DNA of 35,734 bases from Chrysochromulina tobinii (lineage: Eukaryota > Haptophyta > Prymnesiales > Chrysochromulinaceae), in the NCBI GenBank assembly GCA_001275005.1, contig JWZX01002930.1, positions 1 to 35,734 on the forward strand, read 5' to 3'. The notes below the pieces were generated by a model. That model worked only from the letters and a program-made list of their open reading frames with translations, did no database searches and had not been told where the DNA came from. This document shows positions 32,399-35,734 of this stretch, one piece after another. A program made the translations under genes and the position numbers. Every line of letters begins with the position of its first letter. The first letter of the stretch is position 1.

Positions 32399-34339
32399 AT
32401 GTCTTCCGCATCTAGGAAGCCGAGCAAGCCGCTACGCGGCCAGGCCGCAGTCAGCAAGGCGCCGATCCAAGTCACCACGGGCAAGGCGCCGCCCAGCAAA
32501 GGACCGCTGAGCAAGGCGTCGATCAAAGCGCCAGCCTACTCAGACGACAACAAGTCGTGGCTGAAGCAGGTGACGAAGAAGCGCGACCTCTTTGATGAGG
32601 ATGAGGACGAGGAGGACGAGGACGAAGAAGACGACGAACTGGACGAAATTGACGATGATGATGATGCCGAGGAGGGCGAGGAGGACGACGATGATGAGGA
32701 TGATGACATGGGTGGTGAGGACGCGGACGACGGCGTCACGGGTGGGGACGACGATGATGAGGAGGAGGAGGACGACGACGACGATGGCGACGACGACGAC
32801 GATGGCGACGACGGCGACGAGCTCGAGTTTGAGCGCAAGGCGCGGCAGACAGTCTCGCGTCTCGCCAAGCAGTCGGCCGCAAACGAGGAGGAGCTGCAAA
32901 AGCAACTCGCGAGTGAGCAGATCGAGCTGCCGACGGCGGACGAGCTCGACGAGGAGGCGTCGCGGCCGCCCGACATCTCGCACGTGCGCGAGCGCGTCAA
33001 GATGGTGGCGGAGGTGCTCTCTGACTTTGCGGCCAAACGCGCGCCAGGCCGCTCGCGCACCGAGTACATGGATGTCTTCTCCGCGGACCTTTCGGTAGTG
33101 TACGGCTACTCCTCCGAGCTGATCGATCTTCTCCTGGGGCTCTTCTCACCGGCGGAGTGCCTCTCGTTCATCGAGGCGAGCGAGACGCCGCGCCCGGTGA
33201 CGGTGCGCACGAACACGCTCCGCACGCGCCGTCGCGAGCTCGCGCAGGCCCTGATCGCGCGCAACGTCAACCTCGATCCGATCGCAAAGTGGTCCAAGGA
33301 CGGTCTGCAGATCTATGACTCGGCCGTGCCCATCGGTGCGACGCCCGAGTACCTCGCGGGGCACTACATGGTGCAGAGCGCCTCGTCGTTCTTGCCCGTG
33401 CTCGCGCTCTCGCCGCAGCCCGGCCAGCGGGTGCTCGATATGGCTGCCTCGCCCGGCGGCAAGGCCAGCCATCTTGCGGCGATGATGGCCAACCGTGGCA
33501 CCCTCGTCGCCAACGATGCCTCCAAGGAGCGGCTTCGCTCGCTGCAGGCGAACCTGCAGCGCCTGGGCGTGCGCAACGCGATCGTGATGAACGCGGACGG
33601 GCGCGACTACCCGAAGCTCATGGGTGGCTTCGATCGAGTGTTGCTCGATGCGCCCTGCTCCGGGCTCGGCGTCATCTCCAAAGATCCGTCCGTCAAGGCT
33701 GAGAAGCGCTATTCAGACGTACAGCGCTGCCAGCAGCTGCAGCGCGAGCTGCTGCTCGCTGCGATCGATGCGACGCTGGCCAACCAGCCTGGTCACGAGG
33801 AGAGCGGCTTCATCGTCTACTCCACCTGCTCCATCTCCGTTGAGGAGAATGAGGCTGTGATCGACTACGTGCTCAATTCTCGCCCAGTCAAGGTCGTGGA
33901 CACGGGGCTGCCATTCGGGGTCGAGGGGCTCACGCGCCATCGCACGAAACGCTTCCACAGCAGCCTCAAGCTCGCGCGCCGCTTCTACCCGCACACGCAC
34001 AACATGGACGGCTTCTTCGTATGCAAGCTGCGCAAGTACGCGAATGCGCTCACGCCCGACGCGGCGGCGGACGTTACCGCCGGCGCGTCCAGCTCCGCCG
34101 CGGCCGCCGATGAGGAGGAAGGTCCATCAGCGAGCGCCGGCAAACAGGGCGCCGCCACCGCTAAGGGTGTCAAGGCCGGCGTCAAGCGCAAGGCGAGCGC
34201 GGTTGACCCGAGCAAGGCGCCTGGACCCGCCCCCAAGCCGGGTGCCGAGCGACCGGGCGGTGGAAAGCATGGCGACGGCGAGGCGCGGAAGCTGAAGCGC
34301 CTGAAGGCGATGCAGCGCCCGCGGCGCCCGCGGACCTAG
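32399..34339 (+). CDS. NOP2: NOP2/NSUN1-type 25S/28S rRNA cytosine-5 methyltransferase
   Basis: A 646-residue nucleolar methyltransferase that makes m5C in large-subunit rRNA and is needed for 60S assembly. Residues about 62-148 are an almost pure Asp/Glu tract, as in yeast and human NOP2. The RsmB/NOP2 core follows: TRRRELAQALIARNVNLDPI, then VPIGATPEYLAGHYM, a highly conserved NOP2 signature. The SAM-binding loop is DMAASPGGKAS (from 347). The two catalytic cysteines are C420 in DAPCSGLG and C477 in YSTCSIS. The core ends with the typical RRFYPHTHNMDGFFVCKL. The usual CC before PGGK in animals is AS here, within family variation. The tail (about 545-646) is Lys/Pro/Ala-rich and basic, suiting nuclear and nucleolar import. 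Start is the ATG at 32399. Confidence 0.96.
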   Translation: MSSASRKPSKPLRGQAAVSKAPIQVTTGKAPPSKGPLSKASIKAPAYSDDNKSWLKQVTKKRDLFDEDEDEEDEDEEDDELDEIDDDDDAEEGEEDDDDEDDDMGGEDADDGVTGGDDDDEEEEDDDDDGDDDDDGDDGDELEFERKARQTVSRLAKQSAANEEELQKQLASEQIELPTADELDEEASRPPDISHVRERVKMVAEVLSDFAAKRAPGRSRTEYMDVFSADLSVVYGYSSELIDLLLGLFSPAECLSFIEASETPRPVTVRTNTLRTRRRELAQALIARNVNLDPIAKWSKDGLQIYDSAVPIGATPEYLAGHYMVQSASSFLPVLALSPQPGQRVLDMAASPGGKASHLAAMMANRGTLVANDASKERLRSLQANLQRLGVRNAIVMNADGRDYPKLMGGFDRVLLDAPCSGLGVISKDPSVKAEKRYSDVQRCQQLQRELLLAAIDATLANQPGHEESGFIVYSTCSISVEENEAVIDYVLNSRPVKVVDTGLPFGVEGLTRHRTKRFHSSLKLARRFYPHTHNMDGFFVCKLRKYANALTPDAAADVTAGASSSAAAADEEEGPSASAGKQGAATAKGVKAGVKRKASAVDPSKAPGPAPKPGAERPGGGKHGDGEARKLKRLKAMQRPRRPRT

Positions 34340-35110
34340 GAAGAAGGGCGAGGCAGGGTGCTGTCGCACAGAGGCGAGCTCAGGATGAAGATAAGAAACA
34401 GTGGGAAGTAAGGCTCACGAGAAACCGAAAGAGAGCAACAGAGGAGTGTCGAAATGGGATGAGCATGATTGATGCCTTACATCGGTGTTCCCCCCATAAC
34501 GCCACGCTTCGCATGCTTGGGTCCGTGCCCTCGCCGTGCCCTCGCCACGTCGGTGCCGTTGCCGCTCCGCGGCGCGCATGTTACACTTACTTTCTTACGA
34601 CTATATTTACTCGTAAGACGTATTCATAAGTGTTCGCGCCTCTCAGAACTCAGATAGTGATAGAGGATTGTGTGCAAATCCAGGAGATATTCATCCCTTT
34701 CCTACCCTTATTCCTACCCCCTAGGAAAAATTCGTTCCATGAAGGCGAATTTTGTAATCGATCGAGGCGCTGAATTTGCATGCAAGTAAGATGCACTCTT
34801 TGGAAACATGGGTTTGGATCTTTGGAATCAGTCCGACAACTTTACAAGGAAGCAGGCGTTCCCACGAGCAGAGTTGTGAGTTCCCTTTCGTACTTTCTTC
34901 GATCTCCCCGATATTTCTAGAGTACTCTTAGGAAACCTTCTGTACTTGTCTGTATCTTGCAAGTACATGTAAGCATGCGCCTCCAAACATCTGCCCACTT
35001 TTCAAGTGTAACGGCAAATCTCATCTCGCGGCCGCAAGGATCGCCGCAAGGTCCATTTCATTCCAACTTTCCTCTCATCGGGTGAACATGGCCAGCGATT
35101 TCGGCTTGCG
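34340..35110. other. Intergenic with dispersed repeat copy B
   Basis: About 770 bases after NOP2. It holds the second copy of the dispersed repeat at 34663-34790; otherwise I see no gene. The stretch is AT-richer than the flanking genes. Confidence 0.55.
34663..34790 (+). repeat. Dispersed repeat, copy B
   Basis: GATTGTGTGCAAATCCAGGA, then CATCCCTTTCCTACCC, AAAATTCGTTCCATGAAGGC, AATCGATCG and TTGCATGCA match the last unit and flank of the array at 30985-31105, in the same orientation about 3.7 kb away. Copy B has a small insertion of ATTCCTACCCC-like sequence. Confidence 0.85.
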
Positions 35111-35608
35111 TTACCTTTCACGTACTGTTTTAATGCTGCTTGCGATCAAATGGACCAGTGCATCGCCACCGGTCTCGCCGCCGCCACCATCACCGCCGCC
35201 CTCGCCGCCTCCACCCTCAACTCCTCCTTCACCGCCACCGCCGTCGCCTCCGCCCTGCCCACCGCCTCCCTCACCACCGCCCTCGCCGCCTCCACCCTCT
35301 CCACCTCCCTCACCGCCTCCGCCATCGCCGAATCCCTCGCCGCCACCTCCGAGCCCTCCACCGTCGCCTCCCCCTCCCTCTCCACCTCCCTCGCCGCCGC
35401 CACCTTCGCCGCCGCCATCACCTCCTCTACCCTCACCGCCACCTTTACCGCCACCGCCGTCGCCTCCACCCCGCCCGCCGCCTCCCTCACCACCGCCCTC
35501 GCCGCCACCGCCCTCGCCGCCACCGCCGTCGCCACCTCCCTCGCCGCCCTCGCCGCCTCCACTCTCGCCACCAGTGTCACCCGGATGCTTGTGCGCAAAT
35601 ACATGCAT
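35111..35608 (-). CDS. Possible Gly/Glu-rich low-complexity protein
   Basis: A 165-residue frame from a true ATG at 35608 made almost wholly of GGGEGGG/GGGDGGG repeats, ending in a more normal 15 residues (ALVHLIASSIKTVRER). The plus strand also has long frames over the same DNA (from ATG 35150, Ala/Thr/Ser-rich). No frame has evidence beyond being open, which repeat DNA of this kind gives for free. Strand and coding status are unresolved. Confidence 0.25.
   Translation of the reverse strand: MHVFAHKHPGDTGGESGGGEGGEGGGDGGGGEGGGGEGGGEGGGGRGGGDGGGGKGGGEGRGGDGGGEGGGGEGGGEGGGGDGGGLGGGGEGFGDGGGGEGGGEGGGGEGGGEGGGGQGGGDGGGGEGGVEGGGGEGGGDGGGGETGGDALVHLIASSIKTVRER
35157..35575. repeat. Pyrimidine-rich triplet-periodic minisatellite
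   Basis: About 420 bases of C/T-rich DNA on the plus strand built from variants of GCCGCCTCCACC and TCCCTCACC with three-base periodicity. The minus strand is correspondingly G-rich with many GGGG/GGG runs and could form G-quadruplexes or triplex DNA. A similar motif starts again at the window edge (35715 on). Confidence 0.9.
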
Positions 35609-35734
35609 TTACGGCCGAGACAACATCTGCGACGACGGAGGCCCTGGCACCCTACCAGATACCAGATATTGCGCGTTAGGGACGGACTGCAATGACTGCG
35701 GCGAAAGATGCTTGCCACCGCCGTCGCCGCCTCG

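Noticed and set aside
1-35734. A bacterial-style operon, CRISPR array, prophage or mobile-element transposase
   Set aside because: Strand use alternates, spacers are hundreds of bases, there are no regular spacer-repeat arrays, and no transposase, integrase or phage gene motif is visible.

Overview
This window looks like a gene-dense stretch of nuclear DNA from a GC-rich eukaryotic alga with a secondary red-type plastid. A haptophyte fits best, but a related chromist alga cannot be excluded. Support: a fucoxanthin-chlorophyll a/c-binding (FCP/LHC) protein, a nucleus-encoded bL21 with an organelle-type leader, the nucleolar methyltransferase NOP2, an ABCG half-transporter, an IFT-type domain (a flagellate lineage), strong Kozak contexts (GCCACCATG at 18437), at least one likely GT-AG intron, and no bacterial operon structure. 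All calls come from reading motifs by eye; no database search was run.

Layout. 1-1.2 kb: a basic hypothetical protein (-). 1.5-3.4 kb: a MIT / phytanoyl-CoA-dioxygenase / double-UIM fusion (-), divergent from a coiled-coil protein (+, 3.6-4.7 kb) whose coding sequence holds a 48-bp near-perfect inverted repeat. 5.2-6.2 kb: a phytyl-ester-synthase-like alpha/beta hydrolase (+). 6.4-8.9 kb: a PPR-like / UPF1-type helicase / WW fusion (+). 9.4-13.9 kb: a very large RING-CH membrane E3 ligase with Tudor-like and PDZ-like regions (+). 14.4-15.1 kb: a hypothetical (+). 15.6-17.0 kb: a fusion of an IFT54-like CH domain, a RanBP2-type zinc finger and an NFKBIL1-type J-like domain (-). 17.7-18.2 kb: organellar bL21 (-), divergent from a double LamG protein with an unrecognised C-terminal domain (+, 18.4-21.3 kb). 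21.9-22.6 kb: FCP (-). 22.9-24.7 kb: an LRR/acidic protein broken by a one-base frame break (-), divergent from a sphingosine-1-phosphate-phosphatase-like PAP2 enzyme (+, 24.9-26.1 kb). 26.8-27.6 kb: a single-pass membrane protein, also with a one-base frame break (-). 28.0-30.5 kb: an ABCG half-transporter with a 79-codon insertion (+). 31.2-31.7 kb: a probably dual-acylated ankyrin protein (+). 32.4-34.3 kb: NOP2 (+). The right edge is a strand-ambiguous low-complexity tract.

The genes do not form one pathway. The striking theme is unusual domain fusions: MIT+2OG-dioxygenase+UIM, IFT54-CH+ZnF+NFKBIL1, PPR+SF1 helicase+WW, Tudor+PDZ+RING-CH, and LamG2+unknown. These are the best candidates for undescribed biology. 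Other signals are a family of 77-81-bp repeats flanking the ankyrin/NOP2 pair, two same-direction frame breaks at CCC runs, and insertions or introns whose length is a multiple of three and so remain readable.
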